Positions 1 to 5,482 of a stretch of 5,899 nucleotides of DNA are shown here, piece after piece. Each line of letters starts with the position of its first letter. The first letter of the stretch is position 1. Location: NCBI GenBank assembly GCA_030043175.1, contig JASHYD010000464.1:1-5899 (forward strand). The letters are read 5' to 3'. Source of the stretch: Xanthobacteraceae bacterium (GTDB taxonomy: Bacteria > Pseudomonadota > Alphaproteobacteria > Rhizobiales > Xanthobacteraceae). The notes beneath the pieces were generated by a model. That model was not told where the DNA came from. It searched no databases and was given only the letters and a program-made list of their open reading frames with translations. Both the position numbers and the translations under genes were made by a program.

Positions 1-995
1 TCATTCTTTACCGCCTTCATGACGGCGATCGGATCGGGGCCGCGCAATACCTTCCCGCCGTTCGCCGTGATCGCCTGTGAAATGGCGTGGGCGGCGGTGC
101 TCTGATCGATGCGGACCACAAGATGCTCGGCGCCTAGCGCGGCCAAGTCTTGAGCAAATGTATCTTCTGATCGGACATCGGCAAGCCCGACAAGCGCGGT
201 GCGTGCCGCGTCAGTCAGCTTGCTCTCCTCAACGTAAAGGCGCGCGCCGTCTGCCAGGATGATCGCGAAGGCAAGCGGCAGCGGAGTGTGGGAAACGTCG
301 GCGCCGCGGATATTGAATGTCCAGGCGACAGCATGCGCATCGGACACCACCAGCGCATCGGCGCTGAGTTTGGCGATCTCAGCGCGAATGCGTTCGAGCT
401 TTTGCGGCGCGGGCTCGCCTGCGAATTTCAGGTCGTGCGGCACGATCGCGCCGTGGGGCGGTGCCACCCGATTGCGGCAAGCCGCATCGATCGGGTTGGG
501 CTCGGTGGCAACCAGAATCGCGCCGACGCTGGAGCAGGCTTTGGCGAGCCGCTCGGCCCCTTCAGCCGTGTGCAGCCAAGGATCGAACCCGAGCTTCTGC
601 CCGGTCTTGAGGTTGGATTCGATCCAGGCGCTCGGCGGCTTGTCGACGAGATGCTCGATCGCGAGCAGCTTGGGGTCGACCTGGTCGAGCGCCTGGAGCG
701 TATAGCGTCCGTCGACGAACAGCACCGCACGGTCGGCGAGGATGATGGCGGCGCCGGCTGATCCCGTAAAGCCGGTGATCCATGCGAGCCGCTCTTCGCT
801 CGGCGGCAGATATTCGTTCTGGTGGCGATCAGCGTGGGGGACCACGAATCCGTCAAGGCCGCGGCGCGCTAGCTCCGCCCGCAGCGCAGCGAGTCGTGAC
901 ACCGCATCTGACGTCTCCGCGGGATCATCGAAGGTCTGGAACTGAGCGTGGAAGTTCTTCACGGTGTTTTCACTCATGATCGCATTTAGAGTCAT
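1..995 (-). CDS. Aminopeptidase P (Xaa-Pro aminopeptidase, M24B family), N-terminal part only
   Basis: This gene is cut by the left window edge; 331 codons are readable without a stop. Family members remove an N-terminal residue ahead of proline, using a dinuclear metal site in a C-terminal pita-bread domain that is not in this window. What is visible are the two creatinase-like N-terminal domains. Domain I covers roughly residues 30-165 and carries NEYLPPSEERLAWITGFTGS at 60-79 and FVDGRYTLQA at 93-102. Domain II covers roughly 195-325 and carries WTFNIRGADV at 225-234. The segment DPIAVMKAVKN at the edge matches the linker into the catalytic domain. This arrangement fits the long (about 600-residue) APP type. 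I chose ATG at 995 because GAGG lies 9 bases upstream. An in-frame ATG at 977 has no such site and may be closer to homologue starts. It lies 59 bases behind prmA on the same strand and is probably cotranscribed with it. The family call is firm; the start is uncertain. Confidence 0.93.
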   Translation of the reverse strand, partial: MTLNAIMSENTVKNFHAQFQTFDDPAETSDAVSRLAALRAELARRGLDGFVVPHADRHQNEYLPPSEERLAWITGFTGSAGAAIILADRAVLFVDGRYTLQALDQVDPKLLAIEHLVDKPPSAWIESNLKTGQKLGFDPWLHTAEGAERLAKACSSVGAILVATEPNPIDAACRNRVAPPHGAIVPHDLKFAGEPAPQKLERIRAEIAKLSADALVVSDAHAVAWTFNIRGADVSHTPLPLAFAIILADGARLYVEESKLTDAARTALVGLADVRSEDTFAQDLAALGAEHLVVRIDQSTAAHAISQAITANGGKVLRGPDPIAVMKAVKN

Positions 996-1009
996 TTGCC
1001 GAGGCCTCA

Positions 1010-1141
1010 CAATTCGTGTTCGCCGTCGCCGGGGTGGGCAAAGCCTGCCCCTCCCTACCGTCCCCCGCAAGCGGGGGATGGTGGGCAAAGGCGCCGGGCA
1101 CGCTTCGCTTTGCCCACCCTAGCGGCACCCGCAATTCGTGT
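1010..1141. repeat. 10-base direct repeats bracketing the palindrome
   Basis: CAATTCGTGT occurs at 1010-1019 and again at 1132-1141, on either side of the palindromic element at 1031-1120. The spacing looks like a target-site duplication left by insertion of a small non-autonomous element. However, removing one copy plus the element does not give PrmA a stop codon nearby; the frame would run on into the peptidase. Either the ancestral end was different or the match is coincidental or part of the repeat family itself. Confidence 0.5.
1031..1120. repeat. Composite palindromic intergenic repeat at the prmA-peptidase junction
   Basis: The outer arms are a perfect 12-base inverted repeat, GGGTGGGCAAAG at 1032-1043 and its complement at 1108-1119. 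A second copy of GTGGGCAAAG at 1081-1090 can pair alternatively with 1108-1117. Inside is a hairpin with arms 1054-1066 and 1073-1085, containing CCCCCG/CGGGGG and two G-T pairs. As RNA it could fold strongly in either direction, and two mutually exclusive folds are possible. It has no U-tract, so it resembles a REP-like dispersed palindrome more than a canonical terminator. Lying between two same-strand genes, it could stabilise or attenuate the transcript. I associate this GGTGGGCAAAGCGAAGC type of sequence with Bradyrhizobium-group genomes from memory only. Confidence 0.8.
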
Positions 1142-2029
1142 CGCGGGGCGCATCAGGACCAACGTCATCCATCCGTCGAGCAGAATGCGTCGCTCGAGCA
1201 CAAGGCCGCGGGGGCGATAGGCCGCGAGCGCCGCCTTGGCCTGGCCGGCCAGCAACCCTGATATCACGACGCGGCCGCCAGGGGCCACCACCTGGCGGAC
1301 TGGACGGGCCAGCTGCTTGAGCGGGTCCAGCAGAATGTTGGCGAACACGAGATCGAATGGCGCGCCCGCCCGCACGCGGCGATCCGCGAGGCCGTTCGCT
1401 TGAATGACGTAGACAAGCGCGCCAACGCGGTTAAGACGCGCATTAGCGCGCGCCACCCGAACACTGACTGGATCAATGTCGCCTGCCGTAACCGGCCGCC
1501 GCGTCGCCCGCGCTGCCGCGATGGCAAGCACGCCGGTCCCGCAGCCGACGTCGAGAATGCGGCGCACGGGTTTGCGATCGAGAATGCGGTCGAGCGCGAC
1601 GAGACAGCCCTGGGACGTGCCGTGGTGACCGGTGCCGAAGGCGAGTGCGGCCTCGATCTCGATGCCGATCCGATTCGGGGGAACGCGGTGGCGGTCGTGC
1701 GCGCCGTGGATCACAAACCGCCGAACTGCGACCGGCGCCAGCCCTGCGAGACTTTGGGCTATCCAATCGCCCGCCGCGACGGCGGTGAACGTCAAGCCTT
1801 CACTCGCCGCATCGCCGGCGAGATCGCCGATGAGGGCACGCACCGCATCCTGGTCGGGGGGGCCCTCGAAGTAAACTTCGACCGTCCACGCGCCCGCCTC
1901 CTCGAAGGTCGCAACCGCAGCCTGGCCGGTCGCCAATGCCTCGCCGAGAGCATCGAGGAGTCGTCGCGCCGTGCCGGCGTCAGTGCGAAGCCGGCCGAGC
2001 ACTGAGGCCTGAGAGGACAGAACGCTCAT
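1055..2029 (-). CDS. prmA: Ribosomal protein L11 methyltransferase PrmA, with repeat-encoded C-terminal tail
   Basis: PrmA is a cytoplasmic S-adenosylmethionine-dependent enzyme that methylates ribosomal protein L11. The 324-residue product has an N-terminal substrate-recognition region (about 1-115). It is followed by a class I methyltransferase domain with ALAFGTGHHGTSQGCL at 128-143, SAM-binding motif I ILDVGCGTGVLA at 158-169, an acidic GDID at 183-186, FANILLDPL at 229-237 and ISGLL at 256-260. The usual end of the family is near WMTLVLMR (287-294). Here about 30 extra residues follow, and residues 304-324 plus the TAG stop lie inside a palindromic repeat, so the tail is probably an accident of insertion and not functional. 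ATG at 2029 is the only usable start because an in-frame TGA lies 21 bases upstream. No clear Shine-Dalgarno precedes it. The ATG overlaps the TGA of a short upstream frame (ATGA). Confidence 0.96.
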   Translation of the reverse strand: MSVLSSQASVLGRLRTDAGTARRLLDALGEALATGQAAVATFEEAGAWTVEVYFEGPPDQDAVRALIGDLAGDAASEGLTFTAVAAGDWIAQSLAGLAPVAVRRFVIHGAHDRHRVPPNRIGIEIEAALAFGTGHHGTSQGCLVALDRILDRKPVRRILDVGCGTGVLAIAAARATRRPVTAGDIDPVSVRVARANARLNRVGALVYVIQANGLADRRVRAGAPFDLVFANILLDPLKQLARPVRQVVAPGGRVVISGLLAGQAKAALAAYRPRGLVLERRILLDGWMTLVLMRPATRIAGAARVGKAKRARRLCPPSPACGGR

Positions 2030-2311
2030 GCGTTGATGGTCAGCGGCACGTCAGCGCCGAGAAACGAGCGTGTGCGGAAAAAACCGGTCAAGTCATTGTT
2101 CTCTCTTGGATCGCGTCGGCGGTGGAAGGTGCGGAAAATACCCGAGGCCATAGTCACCAAAATGTCGGAATGCTCCCCAACGGAAGCATGCCTGCAAGCA
2201 CATGTGTCGAATACCGGTAACCCGTTCGATTCAGACCTTCCGTGATTCGTCCCAGAAGTCCAGATCCGGTTTCGAAGTAACGACCGGGAATTCGCAAAAA
2301 AGGGGCCTCAT
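1996..2311. promoter_or_regulatory. Upstream region of prmA with a weak minus-strand promoter candidate
   Basis: On the minus strand, TTGACC (2086-2091) is a good match to an alphaproteobacterial -35 element. Seventeen bases further on lies CTCGTT (2063-2068), a poor -10, which would put the transcript start roughly 27 bases ahead of the prmA ATG. The segment also holds a 10-base direct repeat, GTGCGGAAAA at 2072-2081 and 2129-2138 on the plus strand, 57 bases apart, which could be a binding-site pair or chance. The start codon of prmA and that of the doubtful ORF at 2312 diverge from this region. Confidence 0.25.
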
Positions 2312-2761
2312 ATGCGGCTCATTCATGACGGTTGCTCGGAAAGCCCGTCGGGACGGGCCTGGCATCACAAAATCGGTGCAATTTGTTCCGGTGCAGTTGC
2401 GGTCCGGCGAGGGGAGGCGTTCCTCGGTCTTGCAGCCTCAGTGTTCCTGCCGGCTGCAGCGGACAAGGCAGTCGCAGGAATAAATAGTTGGAACGAGCAT
2501 TGGATCTCTGCGGCAGCAGGACGCTGCGATCCAACGAGTGACGGAAGACGGGTAAGGGTATCGCTCGCGACTGCAGCATGGCGGTCCGGAATTATTACCG
2601 TGGCACTCACACACTCAAACCGCCACGTGAAGGCTTCTCGCGACTTGCTCAGTCCTGCGGGACATAGGCCTGCGCTAACCGAAGCACAAAAGGCAGCGGC
2701 TCGACAACAATTCTCATTGCGTCGCAGTAAGGAGCGGGTTTTGAAAGCCAGGGTCTATTGA
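2312..2761 (+). CDS. Doubtful hypothetical protein, 149 residues
   Basis: I do not recognise this product. For a real gene: AGGGG lies 6 bases before the ATG, the frame is open for 149 codons, and a terminator-like stem follows the stop by 27 bases. Against it: third codon positions are not strongly GC-rich, unlike the confident genes here; no membrane segment, signal peptide or clear domain is visible; and the protein is rich in scattered Trp, Cys, His and Arg without pattern. Residues 117-131 (GHRPALTEAQKAAAR) faintly recall the start of the helix-turn-helix at the C-terminus of serine recombinases, but no catalytic domain precedes it in any frame I checked. It could be a horizontally acquired orphan, a decayed gene or non-coding sequence. 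Confidence 0.25.
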   Translation: MRLIHDGCSESPSGRAWHHKIGAICSGAVAVRRGEAFLGLAASVFLPAAADKAVAGINSWNEHWISAAAGRCDPTSDGRRVRVSLATAAWRSGIITVALTHSNRHVKASRDLLSPAGHRPALTEAQKAAARQQFSLRRSKERVLKARVY

Positions 2762-2788
2762 GATATCAAACTCCAGTATATATCCCAA

Positions 2789-2825
2789 GATGAGCTGAAG
2801 CGTTGATCAGAGCTCATCCGCTTTT
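2789..2825 (+). terminator. Terminator-like hairpin, or operator palindrome
   Basis: GATGAGCT at 2789-2796 pairs perfectly with AGCTCATC at 2811-2818 across a 14-base loop. The stem is followed after four bases by a short T-run (CGCTTTTAAAT). It sits 27 bases after the stop of the doubtful ORF at 2312-2761, where a terminator would be expected. The loop is long and the T-run is displaced, so efficiency would be modest. A protein-binding dyad is the alternative. Confidence 0.35.
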
Positions 2826-3053
2826 AAATCTTCAAGCCACCGAGCTCTGTGTTCGGGCGCCTGACGAGTAGAAATTTTAGCTTCGACAAAATTTTGCCGA
2901 TGCTTTCTCCTGTGGAGAGGATGCGGAGCGGTCGCGCGTTCCACATGGTTGTGGTGCGTCGGCGCGCTGCCGGCCGCCTCGCCGCTGTGCTATGCAGGGC
3001 CCATCGAGGTCGAGTCGGTTCGTTCGAGCCGGCAACTTTCTTGACGAGGCGAT

Positions 3054-3923
3054 GTGAGCGCTCAGCCGCCGGCCGGCATCCGCGAACTAGCTCCGGTGCT
3101 GACGGCCGCCGCGATGTTCACCGTCTCGGACGTGTTCGGCAAGCTTGCGCTCGAAGGTGGCGCCGACGTGCTCAGCCTGCTGACGTTTCGCAGCATTCTC
3201 GGCATCGGCCTCGTTTTTGTGTGGCTGCGGCTCGGCAAGCCCCCGGTCACGCTGTCGCCAAGCGCGACATTAATCTCGCTGGCGCTCGGGGTGCTGCTCA
3301 CCGCCAATCTGTTCAGCCTTTTTAAGGCGATCGAGCTTGTTGCGGTGTCGATCGCAATCCTGACCTATTTCATCTATCCGCTGCTGACAGGCATCCTCGG
3401 CGCCATGACGGGCGCCGACCGCCTCACAGTGAGGGGCGCCGTGATTGCCGTTGTCGCGTTCATCGGGCTGGCGTTGATCATCGGCGCGAGCCCGTCGGAA
3501 CTCGCGGCGCTGGGCATTCTCGCCGCAGTCGCCGCCGCGCTCTGCCGCACCGCGATGCTGCTCGTTACTCGCGCGACTCTCAAAGGGGCCGATACGCGGC
3601 TGGTCACCTGGTACACATTGTGGTCTTCAACGCTTGTGTTTGCCGCGCTGTCGATGCTGGCACGGAACTGGCACTGGCCGCACAGCGCGTCCGGCTGGAT
3701 GGCATTCGTCGGTATCGGCTTCACCACGACCGCCGCTATCTCGGCCCTCTACGTGTCGACACAGCGGATCGGGCCGTTCCGCACCGCACTATTCATGAAT
3801 TTGGAGCCGCTGATGACAGCAGCGCTCAGCGCCGTCGTGCTCGGCGATCGCATGACACCGCTGCAGGTGTTCGGCGGCGCGATAATGATTGCGGCGCTGT
3901 GCTTCTTCCAGGCGCGGCGGTAG
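3054..3923 (+). CDS. EamA/DMT-superfamily inner-membrane transporter
   Basis: The 289-residue product is very hydrophobic and has the two-repeat, ten-helix layout of EamA (drug/metabolite transporter, RhaT-like) proteins. The first repeat covers about residues 11-140, with LFKAIELVAVSIAILTYFIY around 87-107. The second covers about 150-286 and ends in NLEPLMTAALSAVVLGDRMT followed by a Gly-rich last helix, the usual EamA signature with Asp where Glu is common. Such proteins move small metabolites or toxic compounds across the inner membrane; the substrate cannot be inferred. The start is GTG at 3054: an in-frame TGA at 3042 excludes anything longer, GAGG sits 4 bases upstream, and the next ATG (3114) would cut into helix 1. 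It stands alone on the plus strand and converges on the heme-binding-like gene pair. Confidence 0.92.
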   Translation: MSAQPPAGIRELAPVLTAAAMFTVSDVFGKLALEGGADVLSLLTFRSILGIGLVFVWLRLGKPPVTLSPSATLISLALGVLLTANLFSLFKAIELVAVSIAILTYFIYPLLTGILGAMTGADRLTVRGAVIAVVAFIGLALIIGASPSELAALGILAAVAAALCRTAMLLVTRATLKGADTRLVTWYTLWSSTLVFAALSMLARNWHWPHSASGWMAFVGIGFTTTAAISALYVSTQRIGPFRTALFMNLEPLMTAALSAVVLGDRMTPLQVFGGAIMIAALCFFQARR

Positions 3924-4077
3924 GGAAAACTGGCGCGGGAGAGCCCGGTTTGAGCAAGCCCCGGGCCTGCGGCGCCCGACGGGCGATCCCGGATTTCGCC
4001 TCGCTCGATCGGTGTGCGGCACAACAGGCGCGACGGCGGCGCAACGCGTGTTGCTGCGCCGCCATGGCTTGGTGGGC
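3924..4077. terminator. Convergent intergenic region with GC-rich hairpins
   Basis: This is the gap between the transporter stop and the stop of the minus-strand heme-binding-like gene. GGCGGCGCA at 4035-4043 pairs perfectly with 4055-4063 over an 11-base loop, 14 bases beyond the minus-strand stop. On the transporter side GCCCGG (3943-3948) pairs with CCGGGC (3961-3966), and CGCCC (3973-3977) with GGGCG (3981-3985). None has a U-tract, so assignment as terminators rests on position and stem strength. Confidence 0.4.
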
Positions 4078-4581
4078 TTATTTCAGCTCGTTCGCAACCT
4101 TGTCGATTCCGGCTTTCGCGCAAGCCTCGTCCTTGTCGCCGCCGGGCGCGCCGGAAACGCCGATTGCGCCGATGGTGTCCTCGCCGACCTTGATCGGCAA
4201 TGCACCGCGCGCCGTCACGATGTTGCTGAGGTGCAGGGCGCCGGCCGTAAAGTTGTCCTTGATGGCGTCGCCGAAATCACCCGACGGCCGACGCTGCGCC
4301 CGCGCCGTGTAGGCCTTCTTCATCGAGTTTTCGAGCGTATGCGGACCAGTGCCGTCACCGCGCATAGCAACGATGACCTCGCCGTCGCGCCCGAGCACAT
4401 TTGCGGACACGTTGTAACCGTTGGCCTTGCAGGTCGCGACCGCAGTCTCGGCCATCGTCAGGGCCATGGCGCTCGAAATGTCCTTGCGGGCGACGAGCTG
4501 GGCATTCGCCGGGCCAGTAAGGCCGCACGCGAAGGCCGCGGCCAGCGCCGCGCCGACGAAAGGTAATGCAGACTTGAACAT
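4078..4581 (-). CDS. Secreted GlcG/HbpS-family heme-binding-like protein, downstream paralogue
   Basis: The 167-residue precursor has a Sec signal peptide: Lys at 3, a hydrophobic stretch at about 5-22 and a likely cleavage after GPANA at residue 27, so it should act in the periplasm. The mature part is a single GlcG/HbpS (DUF336) domain, with VLGRDGEVIVAMR at 62-74, ENSMKKAYTAR at 84-94, ARGALPIKVG at 124-133 and IGAIGVSGAPGGDKDEACA at 137-155. Family members bind heme or corrinoid-like ligands, or are encoded beside glycolate and alcohol oxidation genes; no such genes lie here, so the ligand is unknown. It is about 68% identical (114 of 167 by eye) to the gene upstream at 4683-5186, with no gaps. 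Mature Cys51 and Cys154 are kept in both and could form a disulfide. GAGGAG lies 9 bases ahead of the ATG, supporting the start. It follows its paralogue by 101 bases on the same strand. Confidence 0.93.
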   Translation of the reverse strand: MFKSALPFVGAALAAAFACGLTGPANAQLVARKDISSAMALTMAETAVATCKANGYNVSANVLGRDGEVIVAMRGDGTGPHTLENSMKKAYTARAQRRPSGDFGDAIKDNFTAGALHLSNIVTARGALPIKVGEDTIGAIGVSGAPGGDKDEACAKAGIDKVANELK

Positions 4582-4590
4582 GGACTAGTT

Positions 4591-4596
4591 CTCCTC
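4591..4596 (-). promoter_or_regulatory. Ribosome binding site of the downstream heme-binding-like gene
   Basis: GAGGAG on the minus strand, 9 bases from the ATG at 4581. It is strong, giving the second paralogue independent translation initiation. The rest of the 101-base gap between the paralogues shows no clear promoter or terminator. Confidence 0.7.
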
Positions 4597-4682
4597 GGAT
4601 GACGACCACGCCCAGGTGGCGGGCAGTCGAGAGATCGTTTCAGTTGTGCTGGATTGATTGAGGATTGGTTGTGCCGAGGCGA

Positions 4683-5186
4683 TCACTTCAAATCAGCGGC
4701 CACCTTGTCGATGCCGGCCTTGGCGCAAGCTTCGTCCTTGTCGCCGCCTGGAGCACCCGACACCCCGACCGCGCCGATCGTGTCATTGCCGACCTTGATC
4801 GGGAGCGCGCCCCGCGCGGGCGTGATGTTGGTCAGGAAAAGCGCGCCAGCGTTCGGATTGCCCTTGACGCCGTCGGCAAAATCCCCGGACGACCGCGCGA
4901 AGGTGCGCGCCGTGTAGGCCTTCTTCATGGAATTCTCGAACGTGGCAAGGCCGGCGTTCTCGTTGCGTACGGCGAGCACCACCTGACCTTCGCGGCCCAG
5001 CACGTGCACCGATACGTTATACCCCTGTGCCTTGCAGGTATCGATGGTGGTCCGCGCGATCGTGGTCGCCATGGCGAGCGAGATATCCTTGTGGGTGAGA
5101 AGCTGGGCGTTCGCCGGGCCGACGAGGCCGCAGGCGAGCGCCGACGCAACCGAGACACCCGCAATACGTAACGCACTCTTGGACAT
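4683..5186 (-). CDS. Secreted GlcG/HbpS-family heme-binding-like protein, upstream paralogue
   Basis: This is also a 167-residue precursor, with Lys3, a hydrophobic core at about 5-22 and probable signal peptidase I cleavage after GPANA at 27. The GlcG/HbpS motifs are VLGREGQVVLAVR at 62-74, ENSMKKAYTAR at 84-94, ARGALPIKVG at 124-133 and IGAVGVSGAPGGDKDEACA at 137-155. Compared with the downstream copy, residues 124-163 differ at only two positions, while 95-123 and the signal region differ widely. Codon third positions differ freely between the copies even in the conserved part, so conservation reflects selection on protein and not recent gene conversion. GGGAGGT lies 8 bases before the ATG. 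It is probably the first gene of a two-gene unit. Cys19 in the signal peptide is conserved in both copies but lacks a canonical lipobox, so a lipoprotein is unlikely. Confidence 0.93.
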   Translation of the reverse strand: MSKSALRIAGVSVASALACGLVGPANAQLLTHKDISLAMATTIARTTIDTCKAQGYNVSVHVLGREGQVVLAVRNENAGLATFENSMKKAYTARTFARSSGDFADGVKGNPNAGALFLTNITPARGALPIKVGNDTIGAVGVSGAPGGDKDEACAKAGIDKVAADLK

Positions 5187-5482
5187 CGGTATGTACCTCC
5201 CTGGTGAGAGCCGCTGCAGCTGCGGCGTGCCCGCTATAATAGGTTATTGCGTAGGATTTGCATTAGCTTTCGCCATGCTGGACATCACCGCAGCCGCCGT
5301 CAAACCGGCGAGCCAATAGCCGGAGCCGCCCGCGTTGGGCTGCGATAAATCATCGCTCTTCGTGCGTCACATAGCCGTAGTCGCACTGCGCGTAAGCTCG
5401 CCTGCATTCGACCATGTAGCGGCGAATCACACGTTATCGCGGCGCTTTCGCAGCCTTGGCACTGCTGCGGCTGTGGTGCAGG
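5187..5482. promoter_or_regulatory. Intergenic region with promoter candidate for the heme-binding-like pair
   Basis: This 296-base gap separates the L,D-transpeptidase end from the paralogue pair. On the minus strand TATTAT at 5236-5241 is a good -10 candidate, which would place the transcript start about 43 bases before the ATG at 5186. The matching -35 position (TAATGC, 18-base spacer) is poor, so an activator or another sigma factor might be needed. The strong ribosome binding site GGGAGGT is at 5195-5201. A weak stem, CGCCG/CGGCG at 5295-5299 and 5306-5310, and another just beyond the transpeptidase stop (CAGCC at 5451-5455 with GGCTG at 5469-5473) are possible weak termination structures. 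No gene is apparent. Confidence 0.35.

Larger units (their letters stand above)
2030..3053. other. Gene-poor segment of about 1 kb between prmA and the transporter
   Basis: Apart from the doubtful ORF at 2312-2761, I see no supportable gene on either strand here. A hand count of 2761-2880 gives about 45% G+C, well below the neighbouring genes. Structures noted: a hairpin at 2343-2358 (GCCCGT/ACGGGC); a bulged 12-pair stem at 2500-2534; and an 8-base inverted repeat at 2789-2818. Short frames just ahead of the transporter (for example 2992-3057, 21 residues) look like chance. The segment may be a remnant of acquired DNA. Confidence 0.55.

Noticed and set aside
288..856. Long open frames on both strands inside the aminopeptidase P region
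   Set aside because: They are out of frame with the well-supported peptidase, have Arg/Ser/Pro-rich compositions typical of shadow frames in GC-rich DNA, and show no domain.
1400..2005. 201-residue plus-strand frame antisense to prmA
   Set aside because: It mirrors the prmA coding sequence, whose motifs are unmistakable; the antisense product resembles no family.
2660..2761. Serine-recombinase remnant suggested by GHRPALTEAQKAAAR
   Set aside because: No helix-turn-helix continuation in any frame and no upstream catalytic domain; the similarity is too short to call.
2849..3325. 158-residue plus-strand frame running into the transporter gene
   Set aside because: It overlaps the transporter in another frame for most of its length, is Arg-rich, and has no recognisable domain or good ribosome binding site.
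4078..5186. Recent gene conversion between the two heme-binding-like paralogues
   Set aside because: Although residues 124-163 are nearly identical, synonymous third positions differ at many codons there, which fits purifying selection and not recent sequence exchange.
5032..5319. Plus-strand frame ending in a hydrophobic stretch (about 5225-5319) that could be a small membrane peptide
   Set aside because: Most of it is antisense to the upstream heme-binding-like gene; the hydrophobic end has no ribosome binding site and overlaps the likely promoter of that gene.
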